Made by a program: the position numbers and the translations under genes
Notes under the pieces: model-generated
Databases searched by the model: none
Told to the model about the DNA's origin: nothing
The model's input: only the letters and a program-made list of their open reading frames with translations
Shown: in pieces, positions 11,733 to 24,592 of the stretch
Numbering within the stretch: position 1 is the stretch's first letter
Layout: the number at the start of each line of letters is the position of its first letter
Source: Liolophura sinensis
Lineage: Eukaryota > Mollusca > Polyplacophora > Chitonida > Chitonidae
Assembly: GCF_032854445.1 (NCBI RefSeq)
Contig: NC_088306.1
Location: 9,450,193 to 9,514,192 of the forward strand
Direction: 5' to 3'
DNA: 64,000 bases

Positions 11733-12990
11733 ACGTTGGACAAACCCACAAACACAATACCATGTGAGTAGGACACAACAGTAAACAAAATACCATGTGC
11801 GTAGGACACAACAGTACACACAATACCATGCGAGTAGGACACACCTGCAAACACAATACCATGTGAGTAAGACACAACAGTAAACAAAATACCATATGAG
11901 TAGGTCACAGCAGTAAACACAATACCATGTGAGTAGGACACAGCAGTAAACACAATACCATGTGCGTACGACACACCAGCAAACACAATACCATGTGCGT
12001 AGGACACAACAGTAAACACAATACCATGTGCGTAGGACACAGCAGTAAACACAATACCATGTGCGTATGACACAACAGTAAACACAATACCATGCGAGTA
12101 GGACACAGCAGTAAACACAATACCATGTGCGTAGGACACAACAGTAAACACAATACCATGTGCGTAGGACACAGCAGTAAACACAATACCTTGTGCGTAG
12201 GACACAACAGTAAACACAATACCATGTGCGTAGGACACAGCAGTAAACACAATACCTTGTGCGTAAGACACAACAGTAAACACACTACCATGTGCATAGG
12301 ACACAGCAGTAAACACAATACCATGTGTGTATGACACAGCAGTAAACACAATACCATGTGAGTAGGACACAGCAGTAAACACAATACCATGTGCGTACGA
12401 CACACCAGCAAACACAATACCATGTGCGTAGGACACAACAGTAAACACAATACCATGTGCATAGGACACAGCAGTAAACACAATACCTTGTGAGTAGGAC
12501 ACAGCAGTAAACACAATACCTTGTGAGTAGGACACAGCAGTAAACACAATACCATGTGCGTAGGACACAGCAGTAAACACAATACCATGCGAGTAGGACA
12601 CAGCAGTAAACACAATACCATGTGATTACGACACAGCAGTAAACACAATACCATGTGCGTAGGACACAACAGTAAACACAATACCATGTGCATAGGACAC
12701 AGCAGTAAACACAATACCATGTGCGTACGACACACCAGCAAACACAATACCATGTGCGTAGGACACAACAGTAAACACAATACCATGTGCATAGGACACA
12801 GCAGTAAACACAATACCTTGTGAGTAGGACACAGCAGTAAACACAATACCATGTGCGTAGGACACAGCAGTAAACATAATACCATGTGCATAGGACACAG
12901 CAGTAAACACAATACCATGTAAGTACGACACAACAGTAAACACAATACCATGTGCGTACGACACAACAGTAAACACAATAACATGTGCGC
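11733..12990. repeat. 33-bp minisatellite, about 38 units
   Basis: Units read AATACCATGTGCGTAGGACA then CAGCAGTAAACAC on the plus strand. The array lies about 230 bp upstream of the NHE start exon, in its promoter or 5' UTR intron. Because 33 is divisible by three, long frames stay open on both strands: minus-strand frames of 301 and 380 residues made of 11-residue units such as FTAVSYAHGIV, and a plus-strand frame of VGHSSKHNTMC units. There is no homology outside the repeat and no start/stop logic, so I do not call these genes. Confidence 0.93.
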
Positions 12991-14183
12991 AGGACAGAAC
13001 AATGAAGTGGTCATTGCATAAAAAACGTGCAAGAAAACCAAGAGCATAATACCAATATTTTCAACACATGCAAAAACTTATATATACTTATATTACATAA
13101 CTTTATAAGTTATCAGCATGGTGAGAAGGGTATAGGGTGGTTTAAATACTCATCATGGAGAACTCGTAAAACTCCTCTCGCCTGTATCAAGACGGTACAA
13201 AGCTGTTAACTGATGTGTTCTTTGCTTTACTACGTCACAATACGCACTCATGAAGCATATATGAAGTACACATGCACTGCAACGTCACAGAGGCAAACGT
13301 TGCATTCTACTGTCGTTTGGACCTTCTGTGTAACTCGCCCGCGAGTCTCCCATTACCCTTCTCAACACACAGATAACGATTTCGGCCCTACAATATTTTA
13401 TTTCTGTTATTATATTATAATAACAGAAAGCCAGTCTAGCGTATACATAGTAATAGTTGAGTTAGCCCTGTTGACTGCAGACAGCGCTGGTATAGTGGCG
13501 TAACGTCACACTGATACACAATGGAGTGTAGCATCACAATGAAAACTGACACCAGTCTGCGCAGTAATTTAGTTGCAAAGAGTATATAATAAGCTTCACA
13601 AAAAAAAAAAAAGACATCAGCCTGCACTGAGCTGCACAGGGTTTAAATTTCACATACCTTTTGTGGGCATCGCCTGCAGCTCTGACAAATTTATGTCAAC
13701 ATATTAACATATTAAAAGCTCAAGGCGTTTGAGCATTACCTGATCACTATATGAATGCCCATTTCCTTGTTGCAGGCAGTTTTCATCAAACACCAACAAT
13801 TTTAATGTGATTACCCTGAGCTTGCATTATTTAACTATCATGATTATAGAGTACTGGTAACTAGTGTCTTCATGTCCTGGGTTGCTAACTATTGTTATAC
13901 TGTTGTAATGTACATGTATTTCAATAGACATAATCAGAGCAAATAACAACATTGACAATTTCCCAGTCATATCACAATACATGTGGCCATTGTAAATGAA
14001 TGATGCGATATGCTATATTTAACACAAACTCCAGTTCAATGCTGTATTTACTCTAAACATTTGCCTGTAAAAATGCATTTCTAAAGGACAATAAAGGTAT
14101 AAAAAAAAAATATATATTACTTTCGGTGATGAAACTTAACATTTCTCCAGTGAAATATCATCCTACCTTCCAGAAAAAGTAAT
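12991..14183. other. intergenic, nothing coding recognised
   Basis: AT-rich apart from 13200-13340. Contains the palindrome at 13401-13429 and no other structure. Confidence 0.5.
13401..13429. repeat. perfect 29-base palindrome
   Basis: TTTCTGTTATTATA, one T, then TATAATAACAGAAA. Confidence 0.9.
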
Positions 14184-14396
14184 ATGCCTCTCACTAATGC
14201 GGATGCTGTGAATTCAAGTCCAGCTCATGCTGGCTTCCTTTTGGATCATACTTGGAAAGGTCTGCCAGCAACCTACGGATGGTCATAGTTTCCCCCGGGC
14301 TCTGCCCAGTTTCCTCTCACCATAATGGTCACCGCCGTCGTACCAGTGAAATATGTTTTTAGTTCGGAATAAAAGGTTTATCAAATGAATACATAA
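14184..14396 (+). mobile_element. SINE family A, head truncated
   Basis: Starts inside the tRNA-like head (B-box ATTCAAGTC kept) and runs to a degraded ATAAAT tail. Moderately diverged. Confidence 0.88.
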
Positions 14397-16485
14397 ATTA
14401 GAGTTACGTTAATGAACACAGACACACACCTGCAGCCAACAGCACAGCATGAAGAATGACTTTCAAAAGATTTACGCTCATGCTAACCATGTTGCAAAAG
14501 ACATCAAGGTAAAAAAATTCAATGAATTCAGAGAAGAAAATCTGAGTTATCCGCATGCTTGAGGGGGGGAGCTCAGGAGTGACATGTCACATCTGCTTCC
14601 ACCATGGCCTAGCAGGACAGGTAACAAGGTGTGTATCAACTTTGATCACTGTCTTAGATGTGAAGTGTACACCTGAGAAAGCACACCTGACATCTTCTCA
14701 GTCAACATCACAGGCATTACCTCATCGAGGTCAGAGACATGCTCATACCTACAGCCACAGGCTTACAGGTGGATTAAGCTAGCTGGAAGGCTGCCAACTT
14801 TAACATGTTTAATAGGGATGATAGATTTGTCATACACTAAATATGTCCATGAAACATCAAGATTATGGCTTATTTATACTTTAGAATCAATTTAAGAGAA
14901 AAAAAAAACAGAAAAAGTAAAACCGAAATTCCTGGTTTTCTTTCTTGACCAGTCTCCAGATACTCTTGACCACAAAAGCTGCAGTTGCTATATACAGTAA
15001 TCTGGATCAAACGACAAAAATACTGTATTTTTTTAAACTTAAAAATAGATGAACTTATAGACTCTAGATTTAATTGGCATGCTTAAAGGCAACTTTAAGA
15101 AGAATGCCAAATATGAAAGATACAAACATGTGTGTGTTATATTAAAGATCCATTCCATAGAGCCAATTTTTGGGGGACGCTACAAACTTCATTTCATACC
15201 TATTGACATCCACTACACACGCATGAACTTTTTTTTTTTACCATTGGCTGTAACGAACCTTGAAAGCAACTAGCCAAAATTGGTCTATTACGCAATCGTT
15301 AATAAAGATGAAATATGTGTGCCAGTAATTATATAGTGTGGTGAGAACGAAAATTGTGGTATACAGATGGATTTTTAGTTCTGACAAACTTCAATGAATA
15401 AAAATCTTAACAGAACGCTGTGGATCTATGTTAATGCAATGTCTTAAAGTCTATAAGATACGGATAATGACCAGTGAACAAATGAAGATTTCCAACACAA
15501 GCATGTCAGCAGCTCTACTCCTACAAAACAGGGTTACAGAGTAACTTCCCTTGCTGACATGAATCCTAAAACTTCTAATAGCACGGATGATTTGCCAATG
15601 TGAACAATCAATAGAATTTCTTCCTTATTAAATTTACTATGAAATCAAGAATTCAGGAATGTCTATTTTATAATGTCATGGTGTTTGGATACTGTATACT
15701 TTATTATACATATAGCTCATGCTGGCTTCCTCTCCGGCCGTATGTGGGTAGGTCTGCCAGCAACCTGCGGATGGTTGTGGGTTTCCCCCGGGCTCTGCCC
15801 GGTTTCCACACACCATAATGCTGGCTGCCGTCGTATAAGTGAAATATTCTTGAGTACGACGTAAAACACTGATCAAATAAATAAATAAGTATTATACATA
15901 TGCACAACTTAAATATATACATATACTCAAAATCCTAGTTTTACATACTCGTATATGCAATAAAGATCAGTGATCGGTTTCAGGATCATTTCAGGGCATT
16001 AACCTACTATTATAACATATACGAGGGTCAATTAACATTTCAACAACATGTACAGGTAGACAACCAAATTTTATTTTTATTTTAATATTTATCTTTTACA
16101 CCTTTCATTCCTTTTCTCTGTATTTTGCAAGAAAACGCTCCCAATCTCAACCTATGCTCCTTTTCTTACCACGCTTTTCTTACCAAGTTTTTCTTATCAA
16201 GCTTTTAACATCTACAAGTACACGGATAGTCGCAGCTGTCAAGTCTTACCTCATCACGGAATTGTAAGAAACCTGTTTTAGTGCTCACAATTGTAAGTCA
16301 AGGTATCTAAACACAAAGATTCAAAACATGTTTCAAATGAAAAAAAAAAGAAGTCATCTATGCTTCCAACCTTAATGTGAATTTAAGAGCCATGCCTAAT
16401 TGGAGCAGGCTCACGGCCACGCTTTGTATATAGACTTAATTCTTACTTCAGAAAGCCTAAGTTCCTAGCCGAAACGAAAAAATAA
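14397..16485. other. intergenic, one SINE, otherwise empty
   Basis: Only the SINE at 15716-15889 stands out. Short open frames (up to 75 residues) have no supporting features. Confidence 0.5.
15716..15889 (+). mobile_element. SINE family A, 5' truncated
   Basis: Body and tail only, starting AGCTCATGCTGGCTTCC and ending AAATAAATAAATA. Confidence 0.9.
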
Positions 16486-17130
16486 ACACACAATGATTAC
16501 ATTATACTTTCATACAGTCACAGAAAGTACCCTAATCTTTCAAATTCAAACACTAACAATGATTACAATACGCTTCCATACCGTAACAGAAATTACTGTA
16601 ATCTTCCAAATTTAAACACTAACAATGATTACATTGTACTTCCATACCCTCACAGAAATTACCGTAATCTTTCAAATTTAAACACTAACAATGATTACAT
16701 TGTACTTCCATACTGTCACAGAAATTACTGTAATCTTCCAAATTTAAACACTAACAATGATTACATTGTACTTCCATACTGTCACAGAAATTACTGTAAT
16801 CTTCCAAATTTAAACACTAACAATGATTACATTGTACTTCCATACTGTCACAGAAATTACTGTAATCTTCCCAATTTAAACACTAACAATGATTACATTG
16901 TACTTCCATACCGTCATAGAAATTACTGTAATCTTCCAAATTTAAACAGTAACAATGATTACATTGTACTTCCATACTGTCACAGAAATTACCGTAATCT
17001 TCCAAATTTAAACACTAACAATGATTACATTATACTTTCATAGTCACAGAAATTACCGTAATCTTTCAAATTTAAACACTAACAATGATTACAATACGCT
17101 TCCATACCGTAACAGAAATTACCGTAATCT
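16486..17130. repeat. 66-bp tandem repeat, about 10 units
   Basis: Units contain AACACTAACAATGATTACAT and CAGAAATTACTGTAATCTTC. Successive AACAATGATTAC words lie at 16555, 16621, 16687 and 16753. A short run of ATCTTAA hexamer-like units follows at 17135-17185. Confidence 0.93.
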
Positions 17131-17420
17131 TCCATAATCTTAAATCTTAATCTTAATCTTAATCATAATCTTAATCTTAAATCTTAAAACCAGTGTCATC
17201 CCAATATACAGTAAATGACACTTTAGTCTGGACTAAAGTTAATACTGAGTTTAAAGTCTGAAAGCTTAAATTTAAAGAGTTAATACACTTTTGGACAACT
17301 GGGCCCTGAAACAAAATCCTAATGTGCTAATAAAACACTTATATAAGATATGTACCTGGTATCTGAGTATGTACATGTATTAGTGAGGTTTTATGCCATA
17401 CTTAACAATTTTTCTCATAG

Positions 17421-17665
17421 AATTTATTTATTTATTTAATTGGTCTTTTACGCCAATATTTCACTTATACGACGGCGGCCAGCATTATGGTGGGAGGAAA
17501 CTGGGAACAGCCCAGGGGAAACCCACGATCATCTGCAGGTTGCTGAGGACCTTCCCACGTATGGCCGGAGTGGAAGCCAACATGAGCTGGACTTGAACTC
17601 ACAGTGACCGCATTGGTCTCATGGGTCATTACGTTGCTCTAACCAAATGATCCACAAAGGCCCCC
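17421..17665 (-). mobile_element. SINE family A, near full length
   Basis: Full order from tail to head (AAAGGCCCCC) with several small deletions in body and head; an older copy. Confidence 0.9.
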
Positions 17666-17730
17666 TTTCTAGGACAAGAAGGAGTCATCGATATTTGTAC
17701 AAATTCTGTGTCTTCTACTGGTCATGTTGC

Positions 17731-17904
17731 CAAAGTGCTGCAGCCAATGAAATATCATGTTGAAGACACCAGGCGGCAACCTGCGGATCGTCGAGGACTT
17801 CCCCGGGGCTCTGCCCAGATTCCTTCCACCACATTACTAGCCACCATCGTATAAGTGAAATATTTTTGAGTATGGCATAAAACAACAATCAAATAAATAA
17901 ATAC
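17731..17904 (+). mobile_element. chimeric fragment: family C piece joined to SINE family A body and tail
   Basis: 17731-17772 resembles the CCAAAGTGCTGC...TATCATG part of the family C element at 9170-9375. From about 17772 it is family A body and tail ending AATCAAATAAATAAATA. Confidence 0.6.
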
Positions 17905-18124
17905 TGTAAATCTTCAACTTTTTCAACCACTACAGCACTTTCTTTCACTGGAATTTAAGCATACAACTACAATCAAAATGATGTAAGAATGATTTGTTTG
18001 TGTCAATAAAGATGCAAGCTTCATGCAAATTTTGCAAATTAGTTCTCTACATTCTGTACTTCTCTGAGAATGTTTGAAAAATTTTGCTTGCAGAGGCGGT
18101 TGAAAAAGCTGAAAAATTAGGGTA
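17905..18124 (+). mobile_element. MITE, TIR family N
   Basis: Ends CTGTAAATCTTCAAC..TTTTCAACC and GGTTGAAAAAGCTG..AATTAGGGTA. The interior (GATGCAAGCTTCATG, GCAGAGGCGG) differs from family M but the terminal motif is the same. Confidence 0.78.
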
Positions 18125-18168
18125 CATGTATGTGTTTTTGTTACGTAATTTAGAGCAGTCTTTGCTCA

Positions 18169-18382
18169 GTGGTTGTTGGAGTTTGACCAATCACATGTGT
18201 GTATACAAAAGTGGTTGTTGGAGTTTGACCAATCACATGTGTGTATACAAAAGTGGTTGTTGGAGTTTGACCAATCACATGTGTGTATACAAAAGTGGTT
18301 GTTGGAGTTTGACCAATCACATGTGTGTATACAAAAGTGGTTGTTGGAGTTTGACCAATCACAAGTGTCTATACAAAAGTGG
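18169..18382. repeat. 42-bp tandem repeat, 5 units
   Basis: Near-identical units of GTGGTTGTTGGAGTTTGACC then AATCACATGTGTGTATACAA. Only the last unit has diverged. Open frames of 14-residue units are artefacts of the period. The array sits between two inverted copies of a MITE. Confidence 0.95.
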
Positions 18383-18564
18383 TCAGGATCTAATTTCCTC
18401 TTCTGGGAAATCCCTTTTGATCGCAGGTTCTGTGTTCTACAGCTGTTGGGCAGAGAGTTGAGTAACCCATGGTAAATCCTCTGCCCTGAAGGGTACCCAC
18501 GAGGTACAAAGTCCATAGGCATAATACATGTACATGTAGGTGATAGGGTGATCAAACTACCCCA

Positions 18565-18782
18565 TACCCTAATTCTTCAACCTTTTCAACCATCTCTGCA
18601 ACCAATATTCTTAAAGATTCTGAGAGAACTACGGGAGGTGGAGAAATCATTTGCACAGTTTTATGAAGCTTTCAAGTTTAGCGACACAAACAATTAATTT
18701 TAATATCAGTTTCATAATAAATGTATGCTTAACTTCCACTGAAAAAGTGCTTTAGAGGTCGAAAAGGTTGGAGATTTACAGT
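18565..18782 (-). mobile_element. MITE, TIR family N, inverted relative to the copy at 17905
   Basis: CCCTAATTCTTCAACCTTTT at the left, GAAAAGGTTGGAGATTTACA at the right. Together with 17905-18124 it brackets the 42-bp array. Confidence 0.75.
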
Positions 18783-19002
18783 ACATGCATTACATTCTTT
18801 GACTGCTTATTTCCACCAAGACCATGAAAGCAATGGTAGAAGAATCCATTCAGACCAGAACTGACAGATTCTGTGCTCAGTAAACAAAGATGAACAGAGA
18901 AATGCAAAAGTTGCTGTACATTGATTTTCTCAAAATGTCTGAATGTAGAAATGCAAAGTAGAGCATTGTGGCAACTCCAATAAAAGATACAAGGCGATGA
19001 CA

Positions 19003-19238
19003 TACCCTAATTCCTCAACCTCTTGGCATGTGAAAGAGCAACTTTCAATGTGATTTACAGTATGTAACGTACCCTTTTTTTTTCTTTGATTTTGGAGACA
19101 AAACTACACTGGTTTTATAAGTCAATTTGAGGGCTTCACAAAAAGTATAATTTTGTCAGTCTGCACAGAATAGTACCCTTGGAATATGCTTAAATAAACA
19201 TCAGGCAAACACGCGAAAAGGTTGAAGAATTAGAGTAA
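19003..19238 (+). mobile_element. MITE, TIR family M, with TA flanks
   Basis: Best-kept ends: TACCCTAATTCCTCAACC at the left and GGTTGAAGAATTAGAGTA at the right, with a TA at each outer end as expected for a Tc1/mariner-type target. Confidence 0.85.
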
Positions 19239-19348
19239 GTACCTTAAAGGGAGACAGACAACAACAACTGACTCAACCTCCATGTATTAGCCTTAAGTGC
19301 AGAGCTAACGGTTTCACGGTCTCTTGTAATGAAATGGCTTCATGTTGT

Positions 19349-19579
19349 GAGTGAGTGATTGCTTGGGGTTTAACGTCGTACTTAACAATTTTTCAGTAAT
19401 ATGACGACGAAGGAATCCTTAGAGTGCATGTAATGTGCCTCCTTGTTGCAGGATGGATTTCCACCGCTCTTTTATCTGCTTCACTGAGACGCCTTACCTA
19501 AGGCAAGTAAGCGACCCCGCCCGAGCCATTATACTGATACGCGTCAACCAGTCGTTGCACTATCCCCTTCATGCTGGCC
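19349..19579 (-). mobile_element. SINE family B, head truncated, with target duplication
   Basis: Family B reads, head first: tRNA-like head (CGGATAGCGCAGTTGGTAG), body (ATGGCTCGGGCGGGGCGGC), tail (ACGACGTTAAACCCCAAGCA then CACTCA repeats). This copy is flanked by TCATGTTGT at 19340-19348 and 19580-19588 and lacks the head. Confidence 0.9.
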
Positions 19580-19952
19580 TCATGTTGTCATACATTATCT
19601 TACTGTAATGTCTTGATTACAGTAAATCAGCCAAAATTCTGCCTACATGTAATTCTAGACTTCTTCAGGATTTGAGGCTTTATCACAGAGGGGTGTCCCT
19701 ATGAGCATTGGGTGTGCGAAATGGGGAAAATACCAATCAGTCACCCACTTCAGAGGTGATCCCAAAAGTTTAAATACCTGGGTGCTGGGATGTTGATAAT
19801 CAAGAGTCTCCAAATTCCTACATTGTCCAAAATTTTAGAAGAATTACAGTAAGCCGCACATTTTCCCAGATTATGAGAGTCTCTTTTGGTCTTAACAGGT
19901 GTTGTGAGGTTTGCTTCAAGGATCAAATATTGAAGCTACAGGAGAAACATTT

Positions 19953-20660
19953 CAGCACTAAAAGTATTATTTAATGACATTTATTTCCTTCTAAAGATGC
20001 AATTTTTAGGGGTTAAAGTTTAGCTCATTTACAGTAAATTTCAGCACTAAAAGTAATATTTAATGACATTTATTTCCTTCTAAAAATGCCATTTTTAGGG
20101 GTTAAAGTTTAGCTCATTTACAGTAAATTTCAGCACTAAAAGTAATATTTAATGACATTTATTTCCTTCTAAAAATGCCATTTTGGGGGGTTAAAGTTTA
20201 GCTCATTTACAGTAAATTTCAGCACTAAAAGTAATATTTAATGACATTTATTTCCTTCTAAAAATGCCATTTTTGGGGGTTAAAATTTAGCTCATTTACA
20301 GTAAATTTCAGCACTAAAAGTAGTATTTAATGACATTTATTTCCTTCTAAAAATGACATTTTGGGGGTTAAAGTTTAGCTCATTTACAGTAAATTTCAGC
20401 ACTAAAAGTAATATTTATTGACATTTATTTCCTTCTAAAAATGCCATTTTGGGGGGTTAAAGTTTAGCTCATTTACAGTAAATTTGAGCACTAAAAGTAA
20501 TATTTAATGACATTTGTTTCCTTCTAAAAATGCCATTTTTGGGGGTTAAAATTTAGCTCATTTACAGTAAATTTCAGCACTAAAAGTAGTATTTAAAGAC
20601 ATTTATTTCCTTCTAAAAATGCCATTTTGGGGGTTAAAGCTTAGCTCATTTACAGTAAAT
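19953..20660. repeat. 88-bp tandem repeat, 8 units
   Basis: Units begin CAGCACTAAAAGTAATATTT at 19953, 20042, 20131, 20220, 20308, 20396, 20485 and 20573, and end in TTAGCTCATTTACAGTAAAT. Confidence 0.94.
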
Positions 20661-21350
20661 GAAGTATCATCCAAAACAGGAAATAGTGTATAATCTTCTA
20701 TGCCCAGCCAAACTAAGCCCTACACTTCAACATCCACTTTATCATCCTTGTGAAGTCAGTCTGTACAAAACAGTCCTGATTGTTTTAATATATTTACAGC
20801 AGGGTATTAAACCTCTTAAAGCGTTGTTCACTTCGAAGGGGGTCAGGAACTAGCCTCTTTCACAACGGAACAACTTTCTACAGAACAGTTTAAAGTGGGT
20901 GTATTTTATCAGGCCATGCTTTCCGCCATAACTATCTGGTACATGTATCTTGTTGACACTTGCACTGAAAAATTTATTCCATTTAATACATGTATACACT
21001 ATTTATTAGATTAAATAAAATCCCTAATGATCCGGAAACTGGTAAAATTAATATAGTCCATGTATTAACATATAGTCCCTGGCCTACAAACTGTAACTGA
21101 CCCAATTAACAGGCCAAGTAAGGCTGCAGAACAACCTAAATGATAATTTTTTGTTTTAATTACTGAATTTGTTCTTTAATTCTGCAACACAGGTAAATAA
21201 AGTTAATAAAATACCGCTATCTATTTTGGAAACTGCAGTTAACTTTTCTCCACTAGGATGTCATCCCCAGCCTCAAAAGGCTTTTATAGGATCCACAGAC
21301 AGGATAGAACTCTCACAACCTAGCTAAGGTTTAGGTCAAATAGCACATCT

Positions 21351-21510
21351 GATTGTTGTTTATGTCATACTCAATAACTTTTCACCTGTAATGGGCGTAT
21401 GATGACAGTCAGTTCCCAGGTAAAATCCATAGTTACCAAAATGAGTATGAACACCTGTTCACCGTGCTGACACAGCTGTAAGGTGGATCATACATCTGAC
21501 CTGGATATTA
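21351..21510 (-). mobile_element. possible SINE related to family B by its tail
   Basis: TTTATGTCATACTCAATAAC resembles the family B tail; the body is different or decayed. The end point is unclear. Confidence 0.4.
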
Positions 21511-21669
21511 AATATTTTTCTAATAAGGAATATAAGGTCGTTAACCTGATGATGCGGGCCTGCCGACACGCCTGAGGGGCCGGGAGTGGGATTCTATGTT
21601 TCATCTTCCTTGCATGACCAAAACTCATCATTCTATATATTAGTGTTCGCCTATATTTATAGAGTATTT

Positions 21670-22392
21670 ATACAGACATTTTACTTGAACGTTGATCACT
21701 TTGTACAACACATGGTAATTTTTATTTTTGGTATGGACCCGTAATACATGTACCAGACATTTTACTTAAACATTGATCACTTTGTACAACACATGGTAAT
21801 TTTTATTTTTGGTATGGACCCGTAATACATTGACCAGACATTTTACTTAAACATTGATCACTTTGTACAACACATGGTAATTTTTATTTTTGGTATGGAC
21901 CCGTAATACATTGACCAGACATTTTACTTAAACACTGATCACTTTGTTCAACACATGGTAATTTTTATTTTTGGTATGGACCCGTAATACATGTACCAGA
22001 CATTTTACTTAAACATTGATCACTTTGTTCAACATATGGTAATTTTTATTTTTGGTATGGACCCGTAATACATGTACCAGACATTTTACTTAAACACTGA
22101 TCACTTTGTTCAACATATGGTAATTTTTATTTTTGGTATGGACCCGTAATACGTGTACCAGACATTTTACTTAAACATTGATCACTTTGTACAACATATG
22201 GTAATTTTTATTTTTGGTATGGACCCGTAATACGTGTACCAGACATTTTACTTAAACATTGATCACTTTGTTCAACATATGGTAATTTTTATTTTTGGTA
22301 TGGACCCGTAATACATGTACCAGACATTTTACTTAAACATTGATCACTTTGTTCAACATATGATAATTTTTATTTTTGGTACAGACCTGTAT
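21670..22392. repeat. 81-bp tandem repeat, 9 units
   Basis: Units start CAGACATTTTACTTAAACA every 81 bp from 21672 and include TGATCACTTTGT and GGTATGGACCCGTAATAC. Differences between units are few, suggesting recent expansion or homogenisation. Confidence 0.95.
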
Positions 22393-22817
22393 TCCTATAT
22401 TAAATATTAAAACTAAAATTTCGCCTAAAAAAAGACATTAATACTACTTTTTGTGTTGAAACTTACATTTTACCAAAACACTATTGTCCTACCTCCCCAA
22501 TAAGCCTCAAAACACTTTTCCAAGATTGCCAAAACTCTCAGGCAAAATGTTCAACCCAGTCACGGGTGAAATTTTACGTCATTGACAATATTTATTTGCT
22601 GACATGCATAATGAGTGAGAATTATTAAAATGACATACTGACAAAAGACAAAAAAAACCCCCAAAAAACAAAGCATAAATATCAGGGCAGACATACAACA
22701 AAGTCTGCCCTGATTAGTCGGAATAATAGATATAATTCCATTTTAATTATAAACACCTATGATAAAAATAAAAAAAATTGTAACTAGGCAAACTTATTTA
22801 CTAGTGCAATTATTGGA

Positions 22818-23070
22818 TTTATTTATTTATTTATTTGATTGGTGTTTTACGCCGTACTCAACAATATTTCACTTATACGACGGCATCCATTATTATGGTG
22901 GGTGGAAACCAGGCAGTGCCCGGGGGAAACCACAGGTTACTGGCAGACCTTCCCATGTACGGCCGGAGAGGAAGCCAGCACGAGCTGGACTTGAACTAAC
23001 AGAGACTGCATTGGTGAGAGACTCCTGGGCCATTATGCTGCGCTAGCGCGCTAACCAACTGAGCCACGGA
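22818..23070 (-). mobile_element. SINE family A, full length with target duplication
   Basis: Flanked by ATTATTGGA at 22809-22817 and 23074-23082. The tRNA-like head ends GAGCCACGGA. It contains a small body deletion. Confidence 0.92.
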
Positions 23071-23082
23071 TTTATTATTGGA

Positions 23083-24577
23083 ATAACAATTTATTAATTA
23101 TGGGAATATTTAGATGAAGAGCGCTCAACTCATCTTGCGCATAAGTATGTTTTTTACGGCATAATCTGGCTTCTGAATAGGTGGAGTGACGAAATATTAA
23201 AACCTGAGCTATTTGTTTTTTGGCAAACACTAAGTCATGAACACATAGGAAAATGGGCTGCATGTATCCATCCACGTTTACTGCATTTCAATTTTGGTAA
23301 GTTTGGTATGTAAAAACGCACTTTCAGAAACACATAATGGTTGTAGAGCAACACTTATGAGGCAAACATTTAAGTTTTTCTGACATGATATAATTCTGTC
23401 TTCACGAAAAACTCTCTAAGCCTACCTGTAAAGTGAATTATTTAAAATCAACAAAAGTGTGTCACTTGTCAAATGATAAACCTTGGGTGAAATACAGTAT
23501 ATTAGGAGGGCAGCTTGATAGGTAAAAAAAAAACTTGTTGTTTTATTCACAGTAAATACACGACCTATTAGAAAAGGCATTAAAGTCCATGCAGCTTATA
23601 CCATTAAAACACACACCCATAGCATGTGAGAAAGTGTAAATGACTTACCTATATGTACTTGTGCGTGGTTTTAAATGACAGAGACCTTAAACATTTCAGT
23701 CTACCCCCCAGTAGCTGTAGCTCTCCTCAGGAAAATGCAGCTTGTCCTCATGCCAATAATTCCCCCACTCACTACACAATCCTGATAGAGGAGGTGGGAA
23801 CACAGTGGGATGTCCTGCCCTGCCACAGGCAGGCTTAATAATCCTGGCCAGCAACAACCAGGGCCTCATTCAGCATCCTGGTTAGGCTAAAGAGCTGCAA
23901 ATTGCAATCAAAACATAAAGTAAATATATGACTTCAATGAACAATCAGGAAGTTTATATCTTCAACAAGAGCCTTCCTACAGTATATACAGCCTGGAATA
24001 ACTGTAAAGTTTGTTAACTTAAAGGAACATACTTAAGATTCACATTAAGCATAGCTTTACACACATAACTCAACCATGTAGTAGTGAGGGATAAGGGTCA
24101 CACCTGACCCCCCCTATTACACAAAATGAGGGAGTCCTTTACCTCCATATAACCTGCTGTTTGACAATGGCTTTAGGTATAAACTGGACCAAGTGGTCAT
24201 GAATCAGCAGAGGGTATCTGGTATGTATCACTATGCTGAAGGCTACAGATGTTACAACATGCTTCACTATTCTCATAATACATCTTATATGTTGTCTGTA
24301 CACAAAGTTCAACTGTGCAAAGTTCACCTGTAATGAAGCTAAGCCGTAAATGACCCAAGAGCCAAAGGTTGCTACACAAAAACATGAATTAACTGTAGGT
24401 TTTATCTGACAGTACACAGTCACCATGCGCACACACACATGCACACACACACACACAAATACATGTATATATCCTTTTCAAAGAAAAGGCTGGTAAAGTA
24501 CACAACTGCCTAACTTTAGTATTTTAACTTCATTGTTTTACACAATGATTGTGGTACAGTCATTATTCATATGTATA
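23083..24577. other. intergenic, nothing recognised
   Basis: Open frames of up to 105 residues on the minus strand (24139-24456) show no domain. CA-rich microsatellite at 24425-24460. Confidence 0.5.
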
Positions 24578-24592
24578 TTTGTGTAGATCTAG

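Noticed and set aside
11733-12990. CRISPR array (also the 43-bp and 42-bp arrays)
   Set aside because: There are no unique spacers; the units abut directly, and the genome is eukaryotic.
11708-13047. Open frames of 301 and 380 residues on the minus strand
   Set aside because: Both are products of a 33-bp tandem repeat whose period is a multiple of three. They overlap each other in different frames, and the residues outside the repeat match nothing.
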